The notes under the pieces: generated by a model
Database searches by the model: none
What the model was told of the DNA's origin: nothing
The model's input: the letters and a program-made list of their open reading frames with translations, nothing else
Assembly (NCBI GenBank): GCA_030674185.1
Contig: JAPXFY010000016.1
Location: forward strand, 39,096,966-39,160,965
Length of the DNA stretch: 64,000 bases
Source of the DNA: Monoplex corrugatus
Taxonomy: Eukaryota; Mollusca; Gastropoda; Littorinimorpha; Ranellidae
Direction: 5' to 3'
Part shown: piece by piece, positions 10,996 through 52,242 of the stretch
Layout: the number at the start of each line of letters is the position of its first letter
Numbering within the stretch: position 1 is the stretch's first letter
Made by a program: the position numbers and the translations under genes

Positions 10996-11545
10996 GGTCT
11001 GTTGTGTTTGTTTGTTTTCATCTTTTCTGTTTGTTTGTCTTTTCTGTTTGTTTGTCTTTGTCTTTTCTGTTCGTTTGTCTTTTCTGTTCGTTTGTCTTTG
11101 TCTTTTCTGTTTGTTTGTCTTTGTCTTTTCTGTTTGTTTGTCTTTTCTGTTTGTTTGTCTTTGTCTTTTCTGTTCATTTGTCTTTTCTGTTCGTTTGTCT
11201 TTGTCTTTTCTGTTTGTTTGTCTTTGTCTTTTCTGTTTGTTTGTCTTTTCTGTTTGTTTGTCTTTGTCTTTTCTGTTTGTTTGTCTTTTCTGTTTGTTTG
11301 TCTTTGTCTTTTCTGTTTGTTTGTCTTTGTCTTTGTCTTTTCTGTTTGTTTGTCTTTTCTGTTTGTTTGTCTTTGTCTTTTCTGTTTGTTTGTCTTTGTC
11401 TTTTCTGTTTGTTTGTCTTTTCTGTTTGTTTGTCTTTGTCTTTTCTGTTTGTTTGTCTTTGTCTTTTCTGTTTGTTTGTCTTTGTCTTTTCTGTTTGTTT
11501 GTCTTTGTCTTTTCTGTTTGTTTGTCTTTGTCTTTTCTGTTTGCT
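10996..11545. repeat. minisatellite, interleaved 16- and 22-base units
   Basis: The 16-base TTTCTGTTTGTTTGTC and a 22-base version with an added TTTGTC alternate for about 550 bases. It reads open in several frames on both strands because the units lack stops; no coding is inferred. Confidence 0.92.
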
Positions 11546-11549
11546 CCTA

Positions 11550-12185
11550 CCATGGCATGGGAGACTACTTTTGCTCTCCGAGGACAGCAAATACATACCT
11601 GCACTTATTCTGTTTAATCATGCAGTCTCTGATAGTCATCTTCCTTCAATCAATAAGTTTTTCAAGATCAAGACAAAGTAAGGTCACAGAGCAATGCTGC
11701 TTGATGCCTCAGCATTCAATACAATATCCACTGTCGTAGCATCAAGCATAGGCCAGCACAAACACCACTCTACATTCTCCTCCTCATCATTATATCAACA
11801 GCAATAGTATAAGTCACAGCAGCTGCAATGACAATATGACGCTAACACAAATAGGACATTCACAGTCCATACCTGTCTTGACAGCACTTTCACACACAAA
11901 GGAAAAGCAGACAGCGAAATCAAGAGCTACTTCAGCAAGGCCAGAAACACCTTCAAAATTTAGAACAATCTATGAAAGTTCCCTAGTACAGCACCCACAC
12001 AAAGCTGAGACCGTACCAGGGTTGTGTCCTTTCCACCCAACTTTACGGCTCAGAATGCTGGGGGATGACAGAAAGCGACCTTATCAGCCTGTCAATTTTT
12101 CACACAAGGAACTTCCAAAGAATCATGCAAATCTTCTGGCTCAGCATCATCTCCAGCCAACAGGTACTCGCCCAATACAGTCAAA
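11550..12185. other. intergenic, nothing recognised
   Basis: Unique-looking DNA. The 134-codon plus frame at 11836-12240 runs into an (ATC)n tract and shows no family resemblance. Confidence 0.4.
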
Positions 12186-12189
12186 CGTA

Positions 12190-12310
12190 AAGACAATCAT
12201 CATCATCATCATCATGTGCCCTGCCACATGGCATTGGTGATCATGGCCCTCCATACGAATCTATCCCTTGTCACTGCAAGTACATCTCCACCCATGAAAA
12301 GCTAGCAGAG
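12190..12310 (-). mobile_element. LINE-X 3' end fragment
   Basis: An (ATC)n tract is followed by ATGTGCCCTGCCACATGGCA and GGTGATCATGGCCCTCCATA. In reverse this is the terminal sequence and (GATGAT)n tail of the LINE-X copy at 57860-58515. Only about 100 bases of the 3' end remain. Confidence 0.65.
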
Positions 12311-12339
12311 GCAAGTTAGACACATCAACAGAAGACATA

Positions 12340-12560
12340 AAGATAACATCATCTGGACTGTTACCTTCACTGGACAGCAGAAGGAAGACACAAGAGAGGA
12401 AGACCCAAGAACACCTGGTGGTGAGCAGTGCAGGGGGAACTCAAGATCCAGAAACACACCTGGCCACCATACAGAGGCTGGCCAGGAACAGACAGGAATG
12501 GCAGACCTTCGTTGCTGTCCTACACACCAATGGCATAATGGACAGTCAGCAAAACAGACT
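12340..12560 (+). mobile_element. LINE ORF2 C-terminal fragment
   Basis: Plus-strand frames encode RGRPKNTW, then after a frameshift TIQRLARNRQEWQTFVAVLH. This is the stereotyped C-terminus of many animal non-LTR retrotransposon polymerases. It contains an in-frame stop and a frame change, so it is dead. It is a separate family from LINE-X, Y and Z in this window. Confidence 0.65.
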
Positions 12561-12609
12561 AACGTTAAACATCCAATTGAAAGATACTGAGTTCGATTTG
12601 CCTAGACAC

Positions 12610-12765
12610 CTCCACTTGGTAGGTAAGTTCTGATCTCCATGGTCAGTATGTGTGCAGACCTGCCAATGCCTAAACCCCCTTTGTGTGTATATGCACACAA
12701 AATATCAAATATACATGTCAAAGATCCTGTCAGTCAGGTCAGTAACTGTCTTGTGGAAACATGAC
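12610..12765 (-). mobile_element. SINE-D fragment
   Basis: In reverse it carries AGGATCTTTGACATGTATAT, the AGGGGGTTTAGGC block and GATCAGAAC. It aligns with copies at 20545 and 27370. I recall this sequence type as a repeat of caenogastropod genomes. Confidence 0.6.
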
Positions 12766-12769
12766 AACA

Positions 12770-13430
12770 CCCAGCATGCATGCCCACAAAAGCTGCAGAC
12801 TGTACAACAACATAGTGGAGTGTGGTCAGCTCACCTAACAGATTGAATTCTTCATGTTCCACTAAAAAGTCTGATGATGTGTAATGCACAGTTAGTCCAC
12901 ATAAGTTTGGAAAACAGTGCTATACAGAATGGAATACTGTAACTACCAATGTATGGTAAGTGATCCATACCTTCATGACAGCTCTGTCAGACCAAACAGC
13001 TAGATGTGCAGCTGAATTCAAATTGAAGTCACATGATGTGACCACTTGTCTGAATCTGAATTTGTCCAAGAGGGATTCATCACATGTTTTCCACATGCAC
13101 AGTAGGGTACAGTCAACTTACCTAGCAGCTTGAGTTCTCCATGCTCCATTCACAAGTCTGGATATGTATAATGTACAGCGAGTCCTAATTAGTTTTTGAA
13201 TAGTACTATATCTCATCTGTCTCACCTGTCAGTGTCACCAGGTTCGGTATTGGCCGCTGCACACCTGGACACCACCATCTCCCTCCAGGCCGCTCTGTCT
13301 TTACTTTTGTGGACAATTTCATGAATATTTAGGCCACTAATGTTGGTTATGTTCTCAATGTATGAGACTGGAGGTCTGCCTTTCTTCCTTTTTCCTCCCC
13401 ACCCCCCCTTATTTTTTCTACGTCCCCCCC
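12770..13430. other. intergenic, nothing recognised
   Basis: A loose internal repeat (AGTCCACATAAGTTTGG / GTCCTAATTAGTTTTTG and CTAACAGATTGAATTC / CTAGCAGCTTGAGTTC, about 300 bases apart) suggests an old duplication. A C-rich run lies at 13425-13437. Confidence 0.4.
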
Positions 13431-13441
13431 CCCCCCTTTTT

Positions 13442-13509
13442 CCTGTTGATATAATGATGCTGTTGATATAATGATGCTGTTGATATAATGATGCTGTTGA
13501 TATAATGAT
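13442..13509 (+). repeat. minisatellite, 17-base unit, 4 copies
   Basis: CTGTTGATATAATGATG is repeated four times without change. Confidence 0.9.
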
Positions 13510-13659
13510 GAGGAGGAGGATGAAGTGCGGTTTGTGCTGGATGTTATGACAGTATATATTGTATTGAATGCCTAGGCATCGAGCAGCATTGTTCTGTGAC
13601 CCCTAGTACAAGAAAAAGGAAGAAAGGAAGGAGTACTATATAAAAACATTTTATAATAA

Positions 13660-13910
13660 TAAAGTGTGCTCCAGCCAAATCTGCCAGTGAGAACCTATCT
13701 CAAAGCCTGTGTCAAACCCTAAACATTGGCAAGTTCTTAAAACACACGGTGGGAGGGTGACCTATAAAATGATCAACTGACACCATCAGAATGATTTCAG
13801 AATCAAGATAGACAGTAAACAAGTTAAGTCGCATGCTGGGGCTGAACTCAAGACATCAGATCTGGACTCCATGGTTCAGTCCACTGAGCCAAGCCAACCT
13901 GCTCTGTCTG
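13660..13910 (-). mobile_element. SINE-A copy with clear tRNA head
   Basis: On the minus strand the head reads GGTTGGCTTGGCTCAGTGGA, containing a textbook A box (TGGCTCAGTGG). About 40 bases later comes the B-box-like GAGTTCAGCCCC. The body matches the family. This copy best shows the tRNA origin of SINE-A. Confidence 0.75.
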
Positions 13911-14398
13911 AAAAAGGCAGTAAGTTCAAATCCTTATGTCTCTGCCAAGTGAACATTGGCCCCGCATGATCTCATGATCACAAGCATTGCTACAATGGCG
14001 GCAGCACTGAACACAAACTGACAAAACAAGATAGAAATAATGGTAGACACGATGCTTACTACACTCACTAAAAAGAAGAAATCATCCTATCCCTATGTTT
14101 GCTGTATAGAGACATCCATACATTCACACACAACAGACGTCAATGTTCCCTTCCAATGTCGACCAAGGGTCATCACAATGCCCCACCCTCCCTACCCCCA
14201 GTCCATCCTCAGGCCATCAGAATACACCACCACCATCCAAGTTCAAGATAATGCCCAAAGAGTCATGAAGGTTATCATCCTCTCCAAGAGGTCGACTATG
14301 AGCCACCAGTACCCCTATTTCCTCCCCAAAAGGCCACTACAGATCATCACAGTACCCCTTCCTCCCTGTTCCCCCATCCTAAGGTCACCAGATGGTCA
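13911..14398. other. 3' flank of the SLC22-like gene
   Basis: No further SLC22 exon and no convincing minus-strand polyadenylation signal was found. The 184-codon plus frame at 14040-14594 lies antisense to exon 10 and is treated as chance. Confidence 0.4.
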
Positions 14399-43306
<28,908 letters not shown>

Positions 43307-43500
43307 TGTTGAGCTGATCTAGTTGGTCGTGTTCTTTTTGTTGTTGATGTTGTTAGGTGGATGTATTGTTGAGCTGACCTAGCTAGTCTTGTTGTTGTTG
43401 ATGTTGTTATGTGAAGGTATTGTTGCTGTTGTTGACAATGCTGTTGTTGTAGCTGACGCTGCTGTTGTCACTGTTGTTGTTGTTGTTGTTGTTGAAGGAG
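43307..43500 (-). other. 5' flank of the SLC22-like gene with tandem duplication
   Basis: The sequence TGTTGAGCTGATCTAG, then TTGTTGTTGATGTTGTTA, recurs about 60 bases away (TGTTGAGCTGACCTAG onward). A GTT/GCT-rich tract lies further upstream. This may be 5'UTR or promoter. No TATA box was recognised. Confidence 0.5.
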
Positions 43501-43589
43501 ACATAGACGGTAACAGTGATGACGAGACAGACTGAGAGAGTGTTAGAACATTACTGACTTGGTGACTGGTGAGTTGAGGGACCAATTAA

Positions 43590-44470
43590 TCAACCAAACA
43601 TTGCTTGTTTGATGTTTTCAACACATTCTGAATCCAATGAGCTGCCAGCATTGCTGAAAACAGAAAGCAGACAGACATGAAATAAGAAAAAAATGTGCAC
43701 CTTCTAGGCAAAACCTGTACCTACTGGATAAAACAAGATAAGACAGGCACAAGAATATATCATGTCTGAAATACTTTCAAATGGTCCAAGTCAAAACTGC
43801 CTGGAGGCAATTTTAGGCACTGTAGGCTAGTTTTGTATGTTTGGTTTACTTAGTTGTGTCTATGCTTTTGCAATCAGGTTTTTCTTTTTTAAATCCTCTT
43901 GGTGATAAACTCAACAAAATGGCCATGGCCAATGCCAGGCACATACCAACAGAGTATTTGCATGAATGCACATGCGTGAGACCCCTGACCCAAGTAAACA
44001 TTCTCTCTCTGCCTCACCTACCACCTACACAAACACCACACAAACACACAAATACATATAGGATAACAAAAAAGCTATGGCACATGGTAATGGACAAAAC
44101 AAAAACAACACAGGTGCTTTCTCTCTCTCTCTTTTTTTTTTTTTTTTTCAACATATCTTCATTTCAGTATTACATTCACTTGTGACTGAATTACTTACCA
44201 TCCAACTGACCAATTCAAATTTCGCTAAAACCCAAAATTATGTTCAGTGATGGTTTTACTTCTCTTTATTTTCTTCAAATTGAAACAGAAAAAATGTACA
44301 TCCAATTTTGTAATGTTTTCTTTTTCTTTTTTTCTTTTCAACTGAGCTGAAAGCTCAGAAATGAACAATCCAACCAACTGTGCATATATAAAAAAAATCT
44401 TTTAAAATAAAAAAAACACGAAAAAATGAAGACAAAAAAAGAGCTTGACACCTTCAGGGCATGGGCTCAC
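43590..44470. other. upstream of the SLC22-like gene, nothing recognised
   Basis: AT-rich DNA with a CT/T run at 44120-44150. Confidence 0.4.
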
Positions 44471-44479
44471 AACAACTTG

Positions 44480-44595
44480 AACTCTTCAACTCCCTGAACC
44501 AATGGATAGACTATGAAAGTCAAACATAAACCCTTTGACTTCCTCAACCAATAGATAGGCTGAAAAACTGATGTGGAAAGTCAAAGGGTTAAACT
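44480..44595. repeat. palindromic MITE-like repeat, copy 7 (diverged)
   Basis: TAAACCCTTTGACTTCCTCA pairs with GAAAGTCAAAGGGTTAA. The central part differs from other copies. Confidence 0.55.
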
Positions 44596-44599
44596 GAAG

Positions 44600-45395
44600 A
44601 ATCATATGGAAATGAAAACACCAGACTAGACTCTCACTGAACAAGAAAAATTGTTGCATAGCAAATCACATACAATCACAGCTGAAATAAAATTAATGTG
44701 GAAAACGTGACAAAACTCCCGTCTGCAAGATCTATATGGGTCCCACTATCTTTCGGCCTCCTCACCAGTAAGCTGAAAGTACACTGAAAGCTAGTGAATG
44801 GTTCACCAATCTGGATCTTGCCACTCTGGACCCGTCTCCAAACAGATTCTGATGCTTTGCTAACTGTTCAGAAATAAAACAACTGAGCAGTGGCATCACA
44901 AGACAACTCTGGAAGAAATGTTTTGGAGCTACACAAAAAGACTAGCTGAATCCCACATCCTTCATTCAAACCTCCAGACTGACCATTTGAGATTGAACGT
45001 AAGTCTTCTGTATAAGAAAAGTGACCAGGCAAGCGTTTGTCTGTCATAGTAAATGGCAAGTATGGGACACAAGTTTCATCTTGTAGGATTTCTCAGTTTT
45101 CTTTCAATAACATCCAGTGTAGTTCACATGATCATACAATATCACTTGTGACTGACAGCACATGTGGGTGTGTGAGAACAGAACTCAGAGCTCAGTGCTC
45201 AGAACACATTTATTTTGTCATATGAGGCAAGAGAGGGCTATAAGACACAGATTGGTTGTGAGCTAACATGAAGTCCACAATTTCAACAGTTATAGATTTC
45301 ATATTTCATATTATCATCATCAGAAGAAGAAATATAAATATGTATGACTGCCTATGATCTTTCAGTTTTCCCAAATGCAAGCAATCATATGTGTT
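44600..45395. other. intergenic, nothing recognised
   Basis: Only short open frames of no recognisable family. Confidence 0.4.
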
Positions 45396-45399
45396 ATAT

Positions 45400-45557
<158 letters not shown>

Positions 45558-45609
45558 GAAGCAGCATATATGCACAGAAAAGGCAACAAATCGATGTAAA
45601 ATTTTCCCA

Positions 45610-46104
45610 AATTTTTGGCGGTACACCGGCCTTCCTCAAGGGGACTTTAGTCACTGACTATGATATGCTAACAAACACATCACAATATTTTACATAGGAT
45701 ACATTACGTAGTCTTGACTCGACATTGATATGATGTCAATTGACAGAGTTCAGGCCAAGAGGAAATACGGTTTTCATTTTGTTCATCCAAAAACACTCCC
45801 TCCTCAGTCTGGTGTCCATGTTCTCAGAGTGCACCTTCTCCACTGCGATACATTTTAAATTTTTAAGTGAATGGTCAGTTTGGTTGAAGTGTTTGGTGAC
45901 CTGAGTGCCTGTATTTTTTTTTATGTTTGACCGGTGTTGGCAGAATCTGGTTTTGAGAGAATTTTTCGTTTGTCCTATGTATTGAGTTTTAGGGCAGATA
46001 TCGCAGTGGAGAAGATACACTACATTGGTAGATGTACATGTCAGTTTGTGCCTTATTTGGAAAGTTTCACTCGTGTTGAAACTGCTGAAAGTTACACTGT
46101 TATA
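45610..46104 (-). mobile_element. Penelope-like element fragment (GIY-YIG endonuclease)
   Basis: The minus strand encodes the C-terminal endonuclease of a Penelope-like retroelement: VVYLLHCDICPKTQYIGQTK (the GIY/YIG pair as VYL and YIG), RFCQH with the conserved arginine, a KHFNQTDHS block, and RRECFWMNK with the catalytic glutamate. It ends LNSV, then a stop at 45736. The frame is intact for about 120 residues. The reverse-transcriptase part is absent, replaced at its upstream side by the LINE-Z tail. Noncoding sequence to about 45610 probably belongs to its 3' region. Confidence 0.8.
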
Positions 46105-48545
46105 TTGTTGTTCGTCCGTCGTGATCGATGATGACCAAGGAGCATCACGTTTCATGTGTCCGGCTGTGACTGATGAGGCTGATTCGTGTGCGGAAGGCTT
46201 GGCCGCAGATGAGACACATGTGTTCTGCTGGATTCTGGACTTGGGAGTTGGCCCGGGATTTACGCAGCTCTCGTTTCTTTAGTGCTCCACTGATCCTGCT
46301 TTGTTCGTAGGAGGCGGCACCTTCGCCAACGCGGCTTCTCCGTGATGAGTGGTCTTGTGTAAGGGCCTCCCATGTCTTGGTGTCGATGCCGAAGTTTTTC
46401 AGGGACGCTTTAAGCATGTCCTTGAAGCGCAGCTTTGGCCTTCCTCGCGAGCGTTTGCTGTCTGCCAGCTCACCATAGAGCAGTCTCTTTGGGAGACGCA
46501 TGTCTTGCATATGCACAATGTGTCCGGCCCATCTGAGTTGGGCTCTTCTGAGCAGGGTGTGAATACTAGTCATTCCAGCCTGATCAAGGACATCTGTGTC
46601 AGGTATTCTATCCTTCCAGGTGATCTTCAGGAGCTGTCTGAGGCAGTTGATGTGGAATCGGTTGAGTTTCTTGGCATGGCACTCATATACGGTCCATGTC
46701 TCACAGGCATACAGAAGAGTTGGCAGAACGGCTGCCTTGTATACCTTCAGCTTGGTGGACAGTTTGATACCTCTCCTGTCCCATACCGATACCCTGAGGT
46801 GTCTGAAAATTGAACTTGCTTTGGCAATGAGTGTGTCTACCTAAGTGTCTATGTTCACTGATCTTGAGATCGTGCTTCTGAGGTACGTAAAATTGTCCAC
46901 AGCTTTCAGGGATTTCCCTCGACAGTGATGCTTGGTTCCGAGTACCGCTGTTGTGGTACAGGCTGAAACATGACTTCGGCCTTCTTCGTACTGATGGTGA
47001 GTCTGAAGTTTCTGCAGGATGATGCGAATCGATCCATGCTCTGCTGCATTTTTGCTCCAGTGGTGGTGTTCAGAGCGCAGTCATCGGCGAACAGGAGGTC
47101 ACGGACCCAGTCTTTTTCAACCTTGGTCTTCGCCTGAAGCCTGAGGGCGTTGAGGAGCCTTCCGTCTGTCCTGTATCTGAAGCCAATGCATGTGTCATGG
47201 TCGTCATAGAATGCATCTGACAGCATGGCTGTAAACATCATACTGAACAGTGTTGACGCCAGTACACAACCCTGCTTGACACCGTTCATGACTGAGAAAG
47301 TCTCAGAGCAATCTCTGTTGTCCAGCACACATGCCTGCATGCCGACATGAAATTGGCATACCATGTTGATGAACTTTGATGGGCATCCGAACTTCTCCAT
47401 AATTCTCCAGTCCTTCACGGCTGGCTGACCATGTCGAAGGCCTTTGTCAGATCAACGAATGTTGTGTACAGGTCTTGGTGTTGTTCCTGACACTTTTCTT
47501 GCAGTTGTTGTGCTGCGAATATCATGTTGATTGTCCCGCATAATTTTCTGAAGCTGCACTGTGTTTCTGGTAGGTGGCCATTTTCCAGGTAACGATAAGG
47601 CGGTTGAGGACTCTTGCGAGGATCTTACCAGCAGTGGCGAGCAGAGAGATTCCCCTGTGGTTGTCAGAGGACTGCCTGTTGCCCTTCTTCTTGAAGAGAT
47701 GGACAATGGTCGCATCCTTCAGTTCCTGGGGGATGGATTCTTGTTCCCACATGCTCTTGAACAACTCTGTTAGCTTTCGGATCATGACTGGTCCGCCTGC
47801 CTTGTATATTTCTGCTGGAATGGAGTCGGAGCCTGGAGCTTTGTTGTTTGAAAGGTGCTTAATTGCTGCCATGATCTCTGATTCCATTGGAGGCGCTGCA
47901 AGTTCGGTGCTTATTGGCACCTGTGGCATGCGGTCAATGGCTTCGCTGTTGCTAGTAGGTGCACGATTGAGGACGCTGTCGAAGTGCTCGGCCCAGCATT
48001 GTTGGATAGCATTTTCGTCAGTGAGAAGTGTTGATCCATTGGCGTTGAGCAGCGGCGATGATCCTCGGGGCTGTGGCCCATATAAGGTTTTTAGGGCACC
48101 ATAGAAGCACTTGTAGTTGTTGGTATCAGCATGCTTCTGTATTTCATCTGCTTTTCTGCTAAGCCAGGAGTCTTGCATTTCTCTGAGCTTTGTCTATACT
48201 TTGTTTTTGATTGAGCTGGTGTGCTCTGAAGACTTTTCACTTTTCTTCCAACAATATCTGGATGTCGGCGTCGTTTTCATCAAGCCAGTCCTGGTGTTTG
48301 CGCTGGTTGATATCGAGCTGCTCCCGCGCTGAGTTGTAGACGATGTCTCGTATGCACTGTTGGAGCCCAGATTTTAGGCCTTCAAGCTGTGCATCAAGGT
48401 CATTTCTGAACTTTTGATACACAGAGGGTCGTTCCAGCTTTGTGACGTTCAGTCTTTTGTTGAACCTCTTTCCTTGCGGATGTCGTCTCGGCTGGATAGA
48501 GATGTTGAGTCTAGAGATGATGAGCCTATGGTCAGTGTAAATATA
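46105..48545 (-). mobile_element. LINE-Z, 5'-truncated non-LTR retrotransposon
   Basis: Successive minus-strand frames cover the polymerase. 48548-48237 starts [11 protein letters not shown], the end of the apurinic endonuclease. 48178-47522 has APGSDSIPAEIY and GISLL of the reverse transcriptase. 47418-46906 has NGVKQGCVLAS and the catalytic LLFADDCAL. 46905-46574 has YLRSTIS, LLYACETWT and LNRFHINCLRQLL. 46573-46145 has RWAGHIV, RGRPKLRFKD and a C-terminal zinc finger (CLICGQAF...SHSRTH). The 3' end CATCGATCACGACGGACGAA, then CAACAAT, is typical of this LINE group. Frameshifts and at least one stop show it is inactive. The 5' end is lost into a GATA repeat. Confidence 0.88.
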
Positions 48546-48603
48546 CATCTAATATAGATAGATAGATAGATAGATAGATAGATTGATAGATAGAGAGACA
48601 GAG

Positions 48604-48635
<32 letters not shown>

Positions 48636-48649
48636 TGATAGATAGAGAC

Positions 48650-48680
<31 letters not shown>

Positions 48681-48770
48681 GAGATAGATAGATAGAGAGA
48701 GAGAGACACACACACACATAGATAGATAGATAAAGAGAGAGAGAGAGAGAGACATCATATGTGTGTGTGT
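48546..48770. repeat. (GATA)n / (GA)n microsatellite
   Basis: About 220 bases of GATA and GAGA units at the 5' break of LINE-Z. Confidence 0.95.
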
Positions 48771-48800
48771 ATATAATATTATATATATGTATTATATATA

Positions 48801-48849
48801 TGGTCGCCAACGCCATGCGACAGGGCACCTGATGATGATGATGATGATT

Positions 48850-48850
<1 letters not shown>
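48801..48850 (+). mobile_element. LINE-X terminal fragment
   Basis: GGTCGCCAACGCCATGCGAC, then AGGGCACC(TGATGA)n, matches the last bases and tail of LINE-X (57860-58515). Confidence 0.6.
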
Positions 48851-49105
<255 letters not shown>

Positions 49106-49468
49106 TATGTACATATCTATATGTATAGATACAGATATATTGCAACAAGTATTTGCAAATTATCTTCCTTAAATAAGTCATCTGGATTTAACATAATGGA
49201 TTTAGAGCAATCGAATGTTGAAGGTATATATTATACACACACACACAAATACTTTTCCTGAATCTTTTTCATCAGTTTCAGTCTTGTTATTTTGCATCTA
49301 ATCAAGAAATCAAATTCATCTTCAATCTAACCACAAGTTGTATATTTTCGATTTCTTCTTGGAGTGATTGTGTATGATCTGCCTCTTTCAGTTTGTAGGT
49401 CATGTGCACTGCCTTTGAAGTCTGCATAATGCTTGTCTTTAGCTGGACTTTCACAACGTCTATTGGAT

Positions 49469-49692
49469 AAGGTTCCAAACAGTGCTTGGTTGTAATCTAT
49501 AAGGTTCCAAACAGTGCTTGGTTGTAATCTATAAGGTTCCAAACAGTGCTTGGTTGTAATCTACAAGGTTCCAAACAGTGCTTGGTTGTAATCTATAAGG
49601 TTCCAAACAGTGCTTGGTTGTAATCTACAAGGTTCCAAACAGTGCTTGGTTGTAGTGTATAAGGTTCCAAACAGTGCTTGGTTGTAATCTTA
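49469..49692. repeat. minisatellite, 32-base unit, 7 copies
   Basis: AAGGTTCCAAACAGTGCTTG, then GTTGTAATCTAT, repeats at 49469, 49501, 49533, 49565, 49597, 49629 and 49661. Differences are one or two bases per copy. Confidence 0.95.
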
Positions 49693-49935
49693 ATACAGAT
49701 ATGAAATAGGTGATGTGTTTGCGCTTTTCTGCCAATTCCAGAAAGAGACATATTCTAGTTGTTTCTATACATGTATGTATGTTGTTTTATGTTTATTCAA
49801 GGTTGTAAGTTTGTTCCATATGTGATTCATTCCAATATCACAAAGAATTCTTCTAAATCAACCCTGGGCTTTTCATATGCTTGTCTGTTTTGTAATAATT
49901 TTTATTTCATTATAAAAATCTGTTTAACACAAGAT

Positions 49936-50012
49936 GTGCGTGCGTGCATGCGTGCGTGCGTGCGTGCATGTGTGTGTATGTGAGTGTGTGTTTGTGTTTG
50001 TGTGTGTATGTG

Positions 50013-50051
<39 letters not shown>

Positions 50052-50054
50052 AGG

Positions 50055-50094
<40 letters not shown>

Positions 50095-50115
50095 TAGAGA
50101 TAGCCAGAGACAGAG
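49936..50115. repeat. (GTGC)n, (GT)n, (GA)n, (GACA)n compound microsatellite
   Basis: Adjacent simple repeats over about 180 bases. Confidence 0.93.
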
Positions 50116-50224
50116 GGGAGGGAGAAAGAATACAGATATGAATACAAATGGCATTATTGTGACAGGCCCACTCACAAAGGGCCAGGAAAGACAAGGATGT
50201 CAAATCAAAAGTGAAGCTTGTTGC

Positions 50225-50990
50225 TATCACTGTTATTGTTGCTTAAAGCCCAGCTGACTGAGCAAACTATATCAGGGCTATAACCAATTCGAAACAGATA
50301 CCATATCTCACAGAAAATTTAACATAAAAAACCCAGCAAACAAACAAACAAACAAACAAACAAACAAACAAACAAACAAGCAAACAAAAACTGGAAAAGA
50401 AAATTAAATATACAGTATATTAATGCATTTGTGCATAATTTGTGCACATAATCTTAGGATCTCCCTGGCATTGTATACTCTGTCCAATTTATCACAAGGG
50501 CATTCAAAAAAACATCTGAATACAATTTATATAATTATAAGCATAAATAAGGACGCTAAAGCATACAAATAAAAACTGGCCTAAATTACCTGAAACTGCT
50601 TCTGCACATTATATTTCCTTAGAGCCAAAAATGCACTTAATAATGTACCAAATTATCAATCGTAAGAGAGAGTATTTAGGCTTTATTGAACACAAACAGG
50701 TGAATGAACCATCAAGGCAGAAAATGACAGAAATGACATAAGCAAAGGAAAACAGCAGAAACAAAAAGACTGACAGAAAAGAGTAAATTCCTAATCCTGG
50801 TAAAGAATTTCCAAAAGATGGGGATAATATTTCTACTGAAAGAGCTTCCAGCATCCCCACAGGGAAAGGTGTTAGACTAACACCTATACTAACACTAGCA
50901 GGTCAACACTTTGTTACAAGGAAATAAAATTCATAGTAACTGTACAAGTTTACATACCATTCTGGTAGTGCAAGCTTGCAAGACTGACAC
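50225..50990 (-). repeat. Repeat U, long copy
   Basis: It aligns with 33512-34300 and shares the tail GTTATTGTTGCTTAAAGCCC. An (AAAC)n expansion at 50336-50380 interrupts it. It may continue beyond the (AC)n tract to about 51650 (GTGTTGGGCC-like sequence), but that part has no second copy here. Confidence 0.65.
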
Positions 50991-51069
50991 ACACAATGCA
51001 ACATACAGTTTTTATTTGATAAATGATATAAAATTTTCATACATGTATACAAACAAATGCATGAAAGAA

Positions 51070-51297
51070 AACACACACACACACACACACACCACACACA
51101 CACACACACACACAACACACACAACACAACATATACACTGCACAGATACAAACGACACAGACAACAACAGACAGCACCACACACACACACACACACACAA
51201 CACACACAACAGACACACACACAACATCACACACACACACACACACACACCACAGCACACACACACACATACAGTGTACACACACACAACACACACA

Positions 51298-51349
<52 letters not shown>

Positions 51350-51352
51350 ATA
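51070..51352. repeat. (AC)n microsatellite
   Basis: Interrupted AC repeats over about 280 bases. Confidence 0.95.
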
Positions 51353-51654
51353 CCACAATAGTCTGGACCTAGAAAGCCACAAGCTCTAGGTTTTTGGAAT
51401 GTAAACAGACAAATGCTTTGTCTTAAATACACCGGGAGGGAGTTTCATGTTGTTGGGCCAAAAAAATGAGAACGATTCTTTCTGCAAGTAGCTAGAAATA
51501 ACTGAGGTATGCTTTAAACTGAAGCTCAGTGAGACTTGAAAGCTTTGGAAAGTTTGTAGGGCAGAAGTAGCTCTGATAATATGTTGGCATGGTATTCGAA
51601 TCTAGACACTGAAGAGAAGAGTGCAGTCATTTTATATTTGATTCTTGCTTTGAT

Positions 51655-51780
51655 AGAGCTATGGACTCAAAATCTGATTTCTCCAGTGCTCTCCCAGCCC
51701 GCAACATTATAAAACTGGTCGGTTCGCTGCCCACCTTAATGTTTCCATCATTCTGATGGTATCAGGTTTCACAAGACAGC
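51655..51780 (+). mobile_element. SINE-A 5' fragment
   Basis: GAGCTATGGACTCAAAATCT, GCCCGCAACATTATAAAACTG and TCATTCTGATGGTATCAG match the start of the family. Confidence 0.6.
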
Positions 51781-52240
51781 TTTTACACTGCACTGTTTGC
51801 TCTCCAATATATTAAGTTAAATAGCAGATTTGGAATCATTGGAGTTTTTGGTAACTTGTCTGATGTCATCTGAATGCCCAGCTAAATCATGTTCATCCCA
51901 TGCACATTTAAGTTGTGGGACTGCTAGTAATCTCTGACCAACTGACTGTCCGTTAACACAGTAACACTAACCTAACTGAAAGTGATCAAATTCAACACAC
52001 ACAGCAAGTGTCCCATCACGAAACATACCTATATAAATATATACATCTCCTAGTCCTACAAATCAAAAGAAGAACAGTAACTGTATATACATCACCTGCA
52101 AACATTAACAACAACAATAATAATATCGATATTAATAACTAGATATTTATACAACACCTTTTTTTTTATCAAGCACAAAGTGATAAAGAATTATGACTCA
52201 TTTGATTTAGTCATTATCACTGATCATTGTAACAGATGTA
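51781..52240. other. intergenic, nothing recognised
   Basis: AT-rich DNA with no recognisable feature. Confidence 0.4.
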
Positions 52241-52242
52241 CT

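Noticed and set aside
10939..11739. Frames of 140-245 codons with TEKTKTNKQKRQ or FSVCLSLSFLF repeats
   Set aside because: Tandem 16/22-base repeat translations on both strands.
46349..48332. Plus-strand frames up to 176 codons across 46-48 kb
   Set aside because: Antisense shadows of the LINE-Z polymerase.
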